This document shows positions 24,406-33,706 of a stretch of DNA of 64,000 nucleotides, piece by piece. The translations under genes and the position numbers were made by a program. A model generated the notes under the pieces. That model was given only the letters and a program-made list of their open reading frames with translations. It was not told where the DNA came from and searched no databases. The stretch's first letter is position 1, and each line of letters begins with the position of its first letter. This DNA is from JAEUIE01 sp046350055 (GTDB lineage Bacteria; Planctomycetota; Planctomycetia; Gemmatales; HRBIN36), in assembly GCA_046350055.1 (NCBI GenBank), contig JAXMBC010000001.1, positions 2,480,001-2,544,000 of the forward strand, read 5' to 3'.

Positions 24406-26433
24406 ATGAACCACCTCGCCGGCGAAACCAGTCTCTACCTCCGTCAGCATGCAGCCAATCCAGTGGACTGGTACCCGTGGGGACCGGAAGCACTGGAGCG
24501 AGCGCGGGCTGAGAGCAAGCCCATCTTTCTCAGCATTGGTTACTCAGCCTGTCACTGGTGTCATGTGATGGAGCACGAGAGTTTCGTCGATGAGCAGATT
24601 GCAACGTTTCTCAACAGTCACTTCATTAACATCAAGGTCGATCGCGAAGAGCGGCCTGATATCGACAATATTTACATGTCTGCTGTAGTAGCACTGACGG
24701 GGCACGGCGGCTGGCCGATGAGTGTGTTCCTGACGCCGGAGTTGCATCCCTTCTATGCAGGCACCTACTTCCCCCCCGAACAGCGGTATGGCATGCCGAG
24801 CTTTCGCCAGGTACTGGAGGCGATTGCCCATGCCTGGGAGAACAAGCGTGTGAGTGTGTTGGAACAGTCGGTAAACATTGCCGGCGCACTGGCGGAGCAT
24901 GCCCAAGGCAAGGCGGGTGCGGGAGGTGAACTGTTGGAAACGCTGTTGAAGCAGGCAGGTACGATGCTGAGCCGGGCGTATGACCTGCGTTACGGCGGAT
25001 TTGGACGTGCTCCGAAGTTTCCCCATTCCTTGGATCTGAAGCTACTGTTGCGACTTCACCATCGATTTCACGATATCGATGCCCTGCAGATGGTCACCCA
25101 CACGCTGGAGCAGATGGCACGGGGCGGTATCTACGATCAACTCGCTGGCGGCTTCCATCGCTACAGCACCGATGAACGCTGGCTGGCTCCCCACTTTGAG
25201 AAGATGCTTTACGATAATGCGCTGCTCGTGCCGGTGAATCTCGAAGCGTTTCAGGTGACGAAGCATCCATTCTTTCTGCAGATTGCTGAGGAGACCCTGG
25301 GCTGGGTGAGTCGGGAGATGACAAGTCCAGCTGGTGGGTTCTACAGTACTACCGATGCTGACTCCGAAGGCGAAGAAGGCAAGTTCTTCGTCTGGTCGCT
25401 GGCAGAAGTACGACAGGTACTGGGTGAGGATGCTGCATGGGCCGAGGGGGTGTTCGACATCAGCGAGACTGGCAACTGGGAAGGACACACCATCCTGACG
25501 CGGCCCAAGAGCGATGCCCAAGAGGCCCAGCTACTGTGCATGAGCGTGGAAAAGTTTCAGCAGCAGCTGCACGCCATTAAACTCAAGTTGCTCGACGTTC
25601 GCGACAAGCGTGTGAAGCCCAACCGTGATGAGAAGATCCTGGCGGCGTGGAACGGGCTGATGATTAGCGCTTTCGCCCAGGCGGCACAGGTCACGGGCAA
25701 GAAGCAGTACCTGGCGAGTGCGGAGGCTGCGGCTGACTTCGTTTTGACACGCATGCGGCAGGCTGATGGCAAACTCTATCGCACCGCTCTCGAGAGTGGA
25801 GTAGCCAAGCTCAATGCCTATCTGGAAGACTATGCTTTTGTCATCGATGGAATGCTGCATCTGGTGGAAGCCAGTTGGGAGCAGCGCTGGTTGACGGAGG
25901 CGATAAATCTCACAGCCACCATGATTGACCAGTTCTGGGACACTTCCTCGGCAGGCTTCTACTTTGTCGGGCATGATCATGAAAAGCTGCTGTATCGTGA
26001 AAAGCAGGCAAGTGACAATGCCACTCCCAGTGGCAATTCAGTTGCGATCAAGGTGCTGCTGAAGCTGGGTCGTCTGACCGGCACGGCACGGTATCTGGAA
26101 CTTGCGGAAGCGGCACTGCGGCACTTTGCCGGAGGAATGAGCCAGCAGTCCATGTCGCATGGCGAGATGCTCTGTGCCCTGGACGACTGGCTGGGCCCGG
26201 TGGAAGAGTATGCCTGCTTCCCGGGTGAGCAACGTGATACTGTACTTGCGGCGATTCATCATCAACATCGACCACGCAAACTGGTGGTGGGGCCGCCGCT
26301 GGACATACCGTTGCTGCAAAGTCGCAAGATGGTCAACGGCCAACCGACCGTATATCGCTGTGTCAATCAGACGTGCGAGTTGCCCTGGGTGGGAATAGAG
26401 GCGATCATCGGAAAACTGGCATCACCCCAGTAG
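24406..26433 (+). CDS. yyaL: YyaL/SSP411-type protein, thioredoxin-like plus glycosidase-like
   Basis: 675 residues, the normal length for the family. The N-terminal thioredoxin-like domain (about 1-165) has SLYLRQHAANPVDWYPW and the motif CHWC (Cys49, Cys52) followed by HVMEHESF. The rest is an (alpha/alpha)6-barrel, six-hairpin glycosidase-like region (AAWNGLMISAFA, ATPSGNSV). Homologues run from bacteria to human SSP411; the reaction is unknown. It ends 12 bases into the convergent CoA-binding gene. Confidence 0.9.
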   Translation: MNHLAGETSLYLRQHAANPVDWYPWGPEALERARAESKPIFLSIGYSACHWCHVMEHESFVDEQIATFLNSHFINIKVDREERPDIDNIYMSAVVALTGHGGWPMSVFLTPELHPFYAGTYFPPEQRYGMPSFRQVLEAIAHAWENKRVSVLEQSVNIAGALAEHAQGKAGAGGELLETLLKQAGTMLSRAYDLRYGGFGRAPKFPHSLDLKLLLRLHHRFHDIDALQMVTHTLEQMARGGIYDQLAGGFHRYSTDERWLAPHFEKMLYDNALLVPVNLEAFQVTKHPFFLQIAEETLGWVSREMTSPAGGFYSTTDADSEGEEGKFFVWSLAEVRQVLGEDAAWAEGVFDISETGNWEGHTILTRPKSDAQEAQLLCMSVEKFQQQLHAIKLKLLDVRDKRVKPNRDEKILAAWNGLMISAFAQAAQVTGKKQYLASAEAAADFVLTRMRQADGKLYRTALESGVAKLNAYLEDYAFVIDGMLHLVEASWEQRWLTEAINLTATMIDQFWDTSSAGFYFVGHDHEKLLYREKQASDNATPSGNSVAIKVLLKLGRLTGTARYLELAEAALRHFAGGMSQQSMSHGEMLCALDDWLGPVEEYACFPGEQRDTVLAAIHHQHRPRKLVVGPPLDIPLLQSRKMVNGQPTVYRCVNQTCELPWVGIEAIIGKLASPQ

Positions 26434-26823
26434 CCTTGCGTGTTCTTTCAGCATACACCGATCCATTACCACTGCCAGCCCGGCTTCGGCAGCCTGGGCG
26501 GCGGCGGCTTCGTGAACTACGCCTTCCTGCAGCCAGAGGGACTTCGCACCGATGGCGATGGCATCCTGCACGATGGCGGGCACTGCATCGGACTGGCGAA
26601 AGACGTCCACCATATCGACAGGTTCAGGAATGTCTAGCAGCGTGGGGTAACTCCGCTGGCCGAGTACCGTGGTGATAGCAGGGTTGACTGGAATGATACG
26701 GTAGCCATGAGCTTGCATATAGGCACTGACATGATGGCTGGGGCGGTCGGGTTTGTCGGACAGACCCACTACAGCAATGGTACGAGTGGATTGCAATAAT
26801 TGCTTCATGGCGGCATCGGTCAT
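26422..26823 (-). CDS. CoA-binding (YccU-like) protein
   Basis: 133 residues from ATG 26823 (GGGGAG upstream; a TTG two codons earlier is possible). A single Rossmann-type CoA-binding domain: IAVVGLSDKPDRPSHHVSAYM at the N-terminus, then IIPVNP, DIPEPVDMVDVFR and WLQEGVVHEAA. Members bind CoA or acyl-CoA; a physiological role is not established. Its 3' end overlaps that of yyaL. Confidence 0.85.
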   Translation of the reverse strand: MTDAAMKQLLQSTRTIAVVGLSDKPDRPSHHVSAYMQAHGYRIIPVNPAITTVLGQRSYPTLLDIPEPVDMVDVFRQSDAVPAIVQDAIAIGAKSLWLQEGVVHEAAAAQAAEAGLAVVMDRCMLKEHARLLG

Positions 26824-26877
26824 GACCAACTCCCCTGGATTATGCCATTATACCGCTCGCCCCTGTAACATGATTGC

Positions 26878-27777
26878 ATGCTGATCAATGGCACATTAAT
26901 AGATGACACCTATGCCGAGGCGTTCCGCATGTATGCAGCCCGGCTGCATGTCACCGCGCTCAATGAGAAGTGGCTTCGTACCGCAGCCCAGGTCGTTACA
27001 GGATATGGTACGTCGGTTATTGGCTGCGATGCGGAAGCGGGAATTGAACGGTGGCTCACGGTGGAGCAGACCCTGGACGCTCGCCCGGGCGTGGCTCTGC
27101 TCTTTTTTGCCTTTTCACTCGATGCTTTGAAGAAGGTCATCCCCAAACGAGTGGGGCAGTGCCTGATGACCTGTCCAACAGTGGCAGTTTTTGATGGTTT
27201 GCCCGATGCAGCGGATCGGGCACCGATGGGCAAGCATCTTCGCTACTTTGGCGATGGCAGGCAGAAAAGCAAGTGGCTGGCGGGCAAGCGATATTGGCGC
27301 ATTCCCACCATGGATGGCGAGTTCGTCTGCGAGGAAAGCTGTGGGGTGATGAAGGCGATAGCCGGGGGCAATCTGCAGATCGAAGCGACGGATCATGCGA
27401 CAGCACTGGCAGCAGCGGAGCGGGCAGTGGCAGCCATGGAGACGATCCCTGATGTGATTACGCCGTTTCCCGGCGGCATCGTGCGTTGTGGCAGCAAGGT
27501 TGGCTCCCGCTATCCCGGACTGCAGGTATCCATGAACGAAGTCTTTGCTCCCACGCAGCGCAGTCGCAGCAAGACCTTATTGCACGATGGTGTGAATAGC
27601 GTTCTTGAAATCGTCATTGATGGCCTCAGCGAAGGCAGCATTCGGCAGGCCATGAAGCTCGGTATCCAGGCCGCTGCGGGGCCGGGGGTGATTGCCATCT
27701 CTGCCGGGAACTTCGGCGGGAAGCTTGGCAAGTTCCAATTCCCTCTGTGTGCGATTCTCCAGGAGCGAGGCCTATGA
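26878..27777 (+). CDS. ftr: Formylmethanofuran:H4MPT formyltransferase, copy 1
   Basis: 299 residues, the full length of Ftr/FhcD. It transfers formyl between tetrahydromethanopterin and methanofuran (or an analogue) in C1 oxidation or detoxification. Family landmarks are DDTYAEAFRMYAARL at the N-terminus, CLMTCPTVAVFDG in the middle, TPFPGGIVRCGSKVGSRY, and the end SAGNFGGKLGKFQFPL. Its TGA overlaps the fhcC start (ATGA), so the two are translationally coupled. No fhcA or fhcB is adjacent. A divergent second copy is at 37160-38074. Confidence 0.9.
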   Translation: MLINGTLIDDTYAEAFRMYAARLHVTALNEKWLRTAAQVVTGYGTSVIGCDAEAGIERWLTVEQTLDARPGVALLFFAFSLDALKKVIPKRVGQCLMTCPTVAVFDGLPDAADRAPMGKHLRYFGDGRQKSKWLAGKRYWRIPTMDGEFVCEESCGVMKAIAGGNLQIEATDHATALAAAERAVAAMETIPDVITPFPGGIVRCGSKVGSRYPGLQVSMNEVFAPTQRSRSKTLLHDGVNSVLEIVIDGLSEGSIRQAMKLGIQAAAGPGVIAISAGNFGGKLGKFQFPLCAILQERGL

Positions 27778-28583
27778 ACTTCTCCTGGAAACGGGGATGT
27801 CCACTTGTCGGCACGATGGATGCCAGCGTACTGTGCCCTTCAGCGTACCCTGGTGCAAGCAGTACAGAACTGGGTGCGTTGAAGATAGCAGTTGGTAATC
27901 GAGAGTATCGCTGGGATGATGTATTCAGCATTGCGGGTGATACTCTCCAGCATTGGAACCTGCCGGGGAATGAAAACTACCTGTACCTGGGGCAGGGGTT
28001 GGCAGGCGGATCGATCAAGGTCACAGGGCATGCGGGAGACTATGCCGGTGTCAGGATGCAGGGAGGCGTACTCACCATCGAAGGTGATGCAGGATTTCGC
28101 CTGGGTGCAGGAATGTCGGGCGGGTACATCTGGGTGACAGGGAATGCCGGTGCTGAAGTGGGCGGGCCGGTACCGGGATCATTCACCGGAATGAGCGATG
28201 GGGAAATACTGATCCAGGGAGTAGCTGGGGCCCGGGCAGGCTTCCGCATGTGTCGTGGACTGATCGCTGCTGGTGGCGTCTCGGAATTCGCTGGATACGA
28301 ACTGCAGGCAGGCACCCTGATCATTCAGCGGGGACCGCTTCTTCACCCTGGTATGCACATGAAACGAGGCACGATTGTGTTGCTGGATGCACGCGTGACC
28401 CCTGGCTGGAGTCACTTCACTGCAGAATGCATCATGGAACCAGTGATTGTGCGGATGATGCTACGAAGGCTGAAGCAACTGAAATACCTATTTCCAAGGG
28501 ATGCGATCGATGGTCGCTATCAACTCTACTCTGGTGACACGCTCATGACGGGGCAGGGGGAACTGATGGTGCTTATGCGATAA
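27774..28583 (+). CDS. fhcC: Formylmethanofuran dehydrogenase/hydrolase subunit C
   Basis: 269 residues, start at ATG 27774 overlapping the ftr stop. The central part is a right-handed beta-helix with Gly-rich repeats (GGSIKVTGHAGDYAG, GGVLTIEGDAGFRLG, GGYIWVTGNAGAEVG, GEILIQGVAGARAG), as in FwdC/FmdC, FhcC and the C-terminus of glutamate synthase. In the bacterial FhcABCD complex it supports formyl-methanofuran hydrolysis. Association with ftr identifies it as FhcC rather than a GltB fragment; subunits A and B must lie elsewhere. Confidence 0.88.
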   Translation: MNFSWKRGCPLVGTMDASVLCPSAYPGASSTELGALKIAVGNREYRWDDVFSIAGDTLQHWNLPGNENYLYLGQGLAGGSIKVTGHAGDYAGVRMQGGVLTIEGDAGFRLGAGMSGGYIWVTGNAGAEVGGPVPGSFTGMSDGEILIQGVAGARAGFRMCRGLIAAGGVSEFAGYELQAGTLIIQRGPLLHPGMHMKRGTIVLLDARVTPGWSHFTAECIMEPVIVRMMLRRLKQLKYLFPRDAIDGRYQLYSGDTLMTGQGELMVLMR

Positions 28584-28652
28584 AAACGCAAACCAAACAG
28601 ACAAGATCTTCTCACTTGGCGCTCGCTCCCTATTCGGAGTAGAATAATCATC

Positions 28653-28928
28653 ATGATAACAAAAATACTCAAAGACACTGATAAGCGAAAGCTGGAACGA
28701 GCAACGCGATTTCAGGGCGAGCTTTCGCCAGCAGCAGCACGTGCAATTCTGAAGATGCGATTCACAGAAGATGTCGAAAACCACATGCGGAGCCTGTTAG
28801 TCAAGGCCAGGCAGGGAACATTATCAGCAGATGAAGATAATGAAATGACCGCGTACGAACAAATGGCTTGCTTGCTTGACATACTGCATGCCCGTGCTCG
28901 TAAAACGCTTAAGACCAGCAAGGCATAG
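28653..28928 (+). CDS. Small helical protein preceding an HNH gene
   Basis: 91 residues; ATG 28653 with no clear ribosome binding site. It is highly charged and helical (LKDTDKRKLERATRFQG, ILKMRFTEDVENHMRSLL, TAYEQMACLLDILHARARK), with no signal peptide or membrane segment. The stop abuts the HNH gene, so the two form a unit. Such small proteins commonly precede stand-alone HNH genes of this size; an accessory or antitoxin-like role is only an inference. Confidence 0.6.
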   Translation: MITKILKDTDKRKLERATRFQGELSPAAARAILKMRFTEDVENHMRSLLVKARQGTLSADEDNEMTAYEQMACLLDILHARARKTLKTSKA

Positions 28929-28933
28929 TGAGA

Positions 28934-29338
28934 ATGAATGCTCGCCTGGCTGCTATTGTTCGAAAACGGGCCAGAAATCGGTGTGAGTATTGTCATCTTC
29001 CAGAATCTGCTACCAGTTTGCTTTTCGAAATTGACCATATCATTGCTGAACAACACGGCGGCGTTACCACTGTCGACAACCTGGCGTTTTCGTGTTTTTA
29101 CTGCAATCACCATAAGGGGCCGAACCTGGCTGGGATTGACTCAAAGACAGGCAAACGTGCATGGCTGTTCCATCCACGCCAACAGCTATGGACGGCCCAT
29201 TTCAATTGGAATGGAGCCTTGCTGCAAGGTATCACACCGTGCGGGCGTGCCACCATTGCAGTATTGGCGATCAACTATCCGATACGAGTGGAACAGCGTA
29301 AGGAACTGATGGCGATCAAGATGTTCAGGAAACCATGA
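28934..29338 (+). CDS. HNH endonuclease
   Basis: 134 residues from ATG 28934; a GTG at 28928 overlapping the previous stop is an equally plausible start. The HNH fold is clear: R-C-E-Y-C (first zinc Cys pair), FEIDHIIAEQHGG (catalytic Asp-His), then NLAFSCFYCNHHKGPN (Asn, second Cys pair, His). Nearly the whole protein is the nuclease domain, followed by a short tail with WTAHFNW. The family comprises small stand-alone nucleases of unclear target. Confidence 0.85.
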   Translation: MNARLAAIVRKRARNRCEYCHLPESATSLLFEIDHIIAEQHGGVTTVDNLAFSCFYCNHHKGPNLAGIDSKTGKRAWLFHPRQQLWTAHFNWNGALLQGITPCGRATIAVLAINYPIRVEQRKELMAIKMFRKP

Positions 29339-29425
29339 TCCATGATGGTTATCAGTTTATTGTTCAGCTGCATCTCTTCATGCATGTCCGTTCCTGACAT
29401 TTCAGCGACTGTACGAAAAACGATT

Positions 29426-29447
29426 CGCCTGATATGACGCTCAGGCG
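29426..29447. terminator. Hairpin between convergent genes
   Basis: A 7-bp stem (CGCCTGA / TCAGGCG) with an 8-base loop between the stops of the HNH gene (29338, +) and the isochorismatase-like gene (29475, -). AAAAA lies on its left side, which is a T-run for minus-strand transcription. Confidence 0.45.
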
Positions 29448-29474
29448 GTATTGCCAACGATCTGAAAATGCTTG

Positions 29475-30065
29475 TTAATGTGGCACAGCGCTTGGTGAAA
29501 GGTGCTTCATGCGTTCCTGTACCAGTTTGCTGATAGCCTTGAATTCAGGAGTACCCGCTGTGCCGACGAGTTCGAAGGCCAGTGCTTCGACAGTGGTGAG
29601 CACCACCCCGGCATTTTCCATCCGCCGCAGCGCGGTGTGATGATCCTGTGGATAACGGCAGGAGACGGCATCGACGGGCAGAAAGATCTGGAAACCTAGC
29701 GAGACGAGGTCAAGGGCGGTCTGTTGAACGCAGACGTGTGTCTCAATGCCGATGAGAATCAACTTGGGGCGGGCTTCCTTCTTGAAGAACTGCACCACTT
29801 CAGGATTACCACAGCAACTGAAGGTGAGTTTATCGGGGATGGCGCCGCTGAGTTTGCTTTTGACGGAAGCGATGGTGCCGCCGAGGCCTTTGGGGTATTG
29901 CTCGGTAGCAAGGACCGGAATTTTCACGGTGTTGGCGACATCGAGCAGGAAGAGCATGTCCCGTTCCACGGCTTCATGGCGAATGACCATATGGAAGAGC
30001 TTTTCCTGGACATCGATCACAAGCAAGCCAGTATCAGCAGCGGACACGAGAAGAGAATTCGCCAT
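29475..30065 (-). CDS. Isochorismatase-family cysteine hydrolase
   Basis: 196 residues, single alpha/beta cysteine-hydrolase domain. The triad positions are Asp18 (LLVIDVQEKLF), Lys79 (PDKLTFSC) and Cys112 (GIETHVCVQQTA), with the cis-peptide ETHVCV region typical of YcaC/isochorismatase-like enzymes. The EQYPKGLGGT segment fits YcaC-like members. The substrate is unknown. It lies 19 bases downstream of the transglutaminase gene on the same strand and is probably co-transcribed with it. Confidence 0.88.
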   Translation of the reverse strand: MANSLLVSAADTGLLVIDVQEKLFHMVIRHEAVERDMLFLLDVANTVKIPVLATEQYPKGLGGTIASVKSKLSGAIPDKLTFSCCGNPEVVQFFKKEARPKLILIGIETHVCVQQTALDLVSLGFQIFLPVDAVSCRYPQDHHTALRRMENAGVVLTTVEALAFELVGTAGTPEFKAISKLVQERMKHLSPSAVPH

Positions 30066-30084
30066 GATTCATGCTCAGGAGGTG

Positions 30085-32352
30085 TTACTTGCGTTGCAGC
30101 GCAACCCGTAGCGTCTGCAGTTGTGAATCGACAGTGGCAAGTTGCTGGTCATCCAGCGTGCGCTGGCCGAAACGTACAGCATAGTAGGGCGGAACCAGTT
30201 GCCCGGGAAGGTGGGCAATTTCGGGTTGAAGTTTCTCCTGCAACTGGCTCGTAAACTCGGCAGCGGTTTGCGAGGCCTCAGGTTTCCAGCCTTTACGGGA
30301 GAGGATCGATAACAACTGCTGATAGAACGGTACCTTCATGACTGTGGCAGCGTTCCGGCCAAACTTGCGACGTCGCCAGCGAGCCCGCAGTTTCAGCAAC
30401 ATCCAGACAAATCCGATACTGAACGCCAGGCACCCCAGGCCTACCGCAATCGCCTGCCAGCGGGTCAGCGATTTCCACCACAGGAGCAATCGGCCCAGTG
30501 CGGATTGCTGCAACTGGGCCATCAACTTGGTACGTTGAGCTTGCCCTGCAAAATCGAGAATGAAGAACTCCCACAGGAATCGAGCGAAACTGAGAGGGGA
30601 GGAAAATGTGCTGTCAGCGCTGCGCACTTCATTGGCAGGAGTGGGATCGAGCGTAAGCCACTTGAGTACGAGTGATCCATCCTGAGCGCGGCTTTCGCCG
30701 ATGAGTGCTTCGACCCAGGCATGGGCATGAAATTGCCGGACGAGGTAGAATCCACCAAGTTCATTCCATTCCAGGCCGCGATAGCCAACAACAATGCGAG
30801 ATGGAATATTCATGCTGCGCAGCATCATGACGAGAGCTGAAGCGTAGCGTTCGCAGTGCCCTTCCTTCACATTGAAGAGGAAGTCTTCGGTCGGATCGAT
30901 GGATGTGTCTTCACGCCGTCGATCGAGGGAGTACTTGAAAGGGACAATGCTGAGATACTTTTCGAGAGTCTTGGCTTTTTCCCTGTCGGAGCTGTTGGCA
31001 GTCAGGTTATTCTTCTCCAGTAACTCCTGCGAGAGTTTGGCTATTTTGCCAGAACTGCTGATGCGTAGCGGCAACTTCCGGAGGCTTGTCTTGTAATTGA
31101 AGTAGTCCAGGGGAGGATTCGGAAGGCGTTGCTCCCATTCGGCCTGGTTGAATTTGGCTGGATAGTCATGTGTGATCATGACGGATTGCATCTTGCGGCT
31201 GACATTCATCCAGTACTGGCCTTCAAAAGGATTGACACTGACAGGAGTCGGAATGCGGCCGCGGGCCGGAGTGCTGAAGTAGTTTGACAAGTTGCGGGTG
31301 TAATAGGGTGGATCAGCGATGTATATCGGTATGCTGATGTCCGAGGAACTTTTCGAGCGAGGTTTGGCATCCTGCACCTGGGCGATGTCGACGTCGTATT
31401 CCATGCGGACGAAGCCGTTGGGGATCTCTCCCGGATTATTGGGGACAGATTCAGATAAGGTGTTGCTGGCGGGGAAAGGTACCCAGGAACCAGCGCGTTC
31501 GCTGTACACACTGAGAACGCTTCCTCGTAATCGCATGGTCTCGGGCAGTTCAACTGGACCGTTGCGGTTTTTAGCCCAGATGCGCATCACCTTCTCATCA
31601 CTTTGCAGAATGGTCCCTTCCGCCGTGAGATCAATCTGCGAAGTTGCCCCGGTTTCGCTCATTTCCGGGCCCTGAAGGAAGTTCGCATCGAGTCCTCCCT
31701 GTGGAAGACTGAAGAAGATGATCATGGTGATCACGAAGCAGAGTGCAAACCAGATGACAGGCTTGAGCGAAAGCCAGGGGATGGTATTCCCAGCATGGTT
31801 GCCTGTAATCATGCTCCAGTTTTCAGTCTCGTGCCGCAGATAAAGCAGGCGAAACGACCAGGCGACGCTGCCGAGGTAAGCGATCATCAGGACGGGAAAC
31901 AAGGGAGCATCCCGATCCATGCGCGAGCCCATCGCCAGCACACTGGCCAGAATGACTTGCACCAGTCCCAGGAGTTGCAGCAACCACTGGTCGCTCGGCG
32001 TCTTGGGGCGGAAAAGCTTCGCCAGGAGCAAAGAGCATAGAATTGGACCGGTGCGGGAGACGAGGGTTCGGATGTAGTCCATCTCGACGTCAAATACATT
32101 GCGCTTGGTCTGCGAAAAGAGCCAGACTACACCAGCGACCAATACAACTGCGGCCAGCGCGTTCGAGACCAGGATGGAGAGGGTAAACTTCCCCTCCATG
32201 CGATAGGCAGCGCCCAGTGCCAGGAACATGAATGTGTAGAAGAACGGTGTCTCGGGCAATTGCTGGCCGAGTTCCGCATAGCCCAGACACGCCACGCTGA
32301 AGAGCAGCGTCACATACAAGCTCATGATCTGTCGATCGGCAATCGCGGACAT
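30085..32352 (-). CDS. TgpA-like membrane transglutaminase
   Basis: 755 residues from ATG 32352. The N-terminal part (about 1-210) holds several membrane helices of the DUF3488/TgpA type. A long periplasmic segment follows, with a transglutaminase-like core whose Cys (GHCERYASAL, about residue 499), His (HAHAWVEAL, about 545) and Asp (LTLDPTP, about 569) form the papain-like triad. One more membrane helix (AIAVGLGCLAFSIGFVWM) precedes a cytoplasmic DUF4129-like tail. TgpA proteins are essential in Pseudomonas but the reaction is unknown. The usual MoxR and DUF58 partners are absent here. Confidence 0.88.
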   Translation of the reverse strand: MSAIADRQIMSLYVTLLFSVACLGYAELGQQLPETPFFYTFMFLALGAAYRMEGKFTLSILVSNALAAVVLVAGVVWLFSQTKRNVFDVEMDYIRTLVSRTGPILCSLLLAKLFRPKTPSDQWLLQLLGLVQVILASVLAMGSRMDRDAPLFPVLMIAYLGSVAWSFRLLYLRHETENWSMITGNHAGNTIPWLSLKPVIWFALCFVITMIIFFSLPQGGLDANFLQGPEMSETGATSQIDLTAEGTILQSDEKVMRIWAKNRNGPVELPETMRLRGSVLSVYSERAGSWVPFPASNTLSESVPNNPGEIPNGFVRMEYDVDIAQVQDAKPRSKSSSDISIPIYIADPPYYTRNLSNYFSTPARGRIPTPVSVNPFEGQYWMNVSRKMQSVMITHDYPAKFNQAEWEQRLPNPPLDYFNYKTSLRKLPLRISSSGKIAKLSQELLEKNNLTANSSDREKAKTLEKYLSIVPFKYSLDRRREDTSIDPTEDFLFNVKEGHCERYASALVMMLRSMNIPSRIVVGYRGLEWNELGGFYLVRQFHAHAWVEALIGESRAQDGSLVLKWLTLDPTPANEVRSADSTFSSPLSFARFLWEFFILDFAGQAQRTKLMAQLQQSALGRLLLWWKSLTRWQAIAVGLGCLAFSIGFVWMLLKLRARWRRRKFGRNAATVMKVPFYQQLLSILSRKGWKPEASQTAAEFTSQLQEKLQPEIAHLPGQLVPPYYAVRFGQRTLDDQQLATVDSQLQTLRVALQRK

Positions 32353-32384
32353 GCAATTCCCCGGCAATGACCAGCATAGCAGTT

Positions 32385-33578
32385 TTATCGGGCTTTACTG
32401 CCGATGCCACTCCAAAGTGCATCAGGATGGCGGAGAACGATTGTGGGTTCATGCCCCTGCAGATGGCTTATTTCAGCAAGCCAGTCGGCCAGTTTGGCTG
32501 TCTGATCAGTTACCTCAACAGTTAACTGTGCATCCCAACTGGTATCAGGCTTCAATACCACCAGGCGATTCTGATTGCGTTCAATGGTCTTGAAATTGGG
32601 GAACCCGGTAGCAGGCTCGAGGCCTGTTACATATCCTTCACGCTCGTCTGCTGTGTTTTTCCAGACGATGAACCAGGGCAGTTTCTTGACGTTGAAACGA
32701 ATGGAACAGGCATGATTGCCTGCTGCATTGTGCAGTACGGCGAGGGTATTACCAGCCTTGTCGCCCAGAGGCTGATAGTAGTTGACGAACTCGCGTGCAC
32801 CTGCCGTGGGTGCCCGGTACTGTTCGTACTGATGCATCGCAGTGGCAGAGTGTTCATCACGAGGAGCTACCTGCATGGCGGGCAGGGTAACCCGGCTTCC
32901 TTCGCCCAGCAGGGGCTTGCCAAAATTGCAGTGATAGAGCATCTGCATTTCTGCAGGCTGACTGGATCGATTCTCAACGAGATCGTGGATGCTGAAACTG
33001 TTGCTGCCAGGCGTGGTTCGCAAGACAGTAGTCAGGTGCAGGTGGTCGCCAAAGAGGGAAGACTCAAGGAACCGGGCAACGACTTCGATGTTATAGGGCG
33101 GTCCCTGTTGAACTCTGACTCCCACGAAGTGTGCTGGCGTATTGGCAATGCGACCATGCAGAGTGATGTTCTTGCCCTGATCAATGCCAGGAGGGCCGTT
33201 GAAAGCCAGACCACAACGGCAAATCCACTCATCAAAGCCATCGAGCCAGCCGAGGCCGCCACGCCCTTCGAGGTTTACCCACTGGGGATTCACGGGGCCA
33301 TGAATCGGGGCATCCCAGCCTAGCCGGATGCCTTTGTATTCGCCGCGCCAGATGCCCATACCACGGGTGGGCAGGATACTGAGTTTGAGAGCACCGTTAT
33401 CGAGTTCGATAAGATCGACGCCGTCCCGTTTGCCTCCATGCAGAGTTCGCTTGCTGATTTTCCATTCGATGGTCGGATGGTGGCTGGGGAGCTGCTGGGA
33501 CGTAACGCTCCAGTGATCGAGCCAGGTATCGGACTGAACGGTGTCAGTCAGTACCCACTGGACATAGTCGGCGGACAT
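32385..33578 (-). CDS. DUF4432 aldose-epimerase-like protein
   Basis: 397 residues. The layout LDNGALKLSILPTRGMGIWRG, GPVNPQWVNLEGRGGLGWLDGFDEW, HGRIANTPAH, DLVENRSSQPAEMQMLYHCNFG and GLEPATGFPN matches DUF4432, a galactose-mutarotase-fold family. It probably binds or isomerises a sugar; the substrate is unknown. GAGGC precedes the ATG. It reads in the same direction as the transglutaminase gene 32 bases downstream. Confidence 0.82.
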   Translation of the reverse strand: MSADYVQWVLTDTVQSDTWLDHWSVTSQQLPSHHPTIEWKISKRTLHGGKRDGVDLIELDNGALKLSILPTRGMGIWRGEYKGIRLGWDAPIHGPVNPQWVNLEGRGGLGWLDGFDEWICRCGLAFNGPPGIDQGKNITLHGRIANTPAHFVGVRVQQGPPYNIEVVARFLESSLFGDHLHLTTVLRTTPGSNSFSIHDLVENRSSQPAEMQMLYHCNFGKPLLGEGSRVTLPAMQVAPRDEHSATAMHQYEQYRAPTAGAREFVNYYQPLGDKAGNTLAVLHNAAGNHACSIRFNVKKLPWFIVWKNTADEREGYVTGLEPATGFPNFKTIERNQNRLVVLKPDTSWDAQLTVEVTDQTAKLADWLAEISHLQGHEPTIVLRHPDALWSGIGSKAR

Positions 33579-33706
33579 GGGAGAAGCCTCATTGGTGCTA
33601 CCGAACAGTACGATACCACATTCAGAGAAGTTTGTGCAGCGAATTAACTCGCCTCGACAAAGAGAAGGGATTCGATCAGGATAGCTCCAGGTATCGAGGC
33701 TGATCC

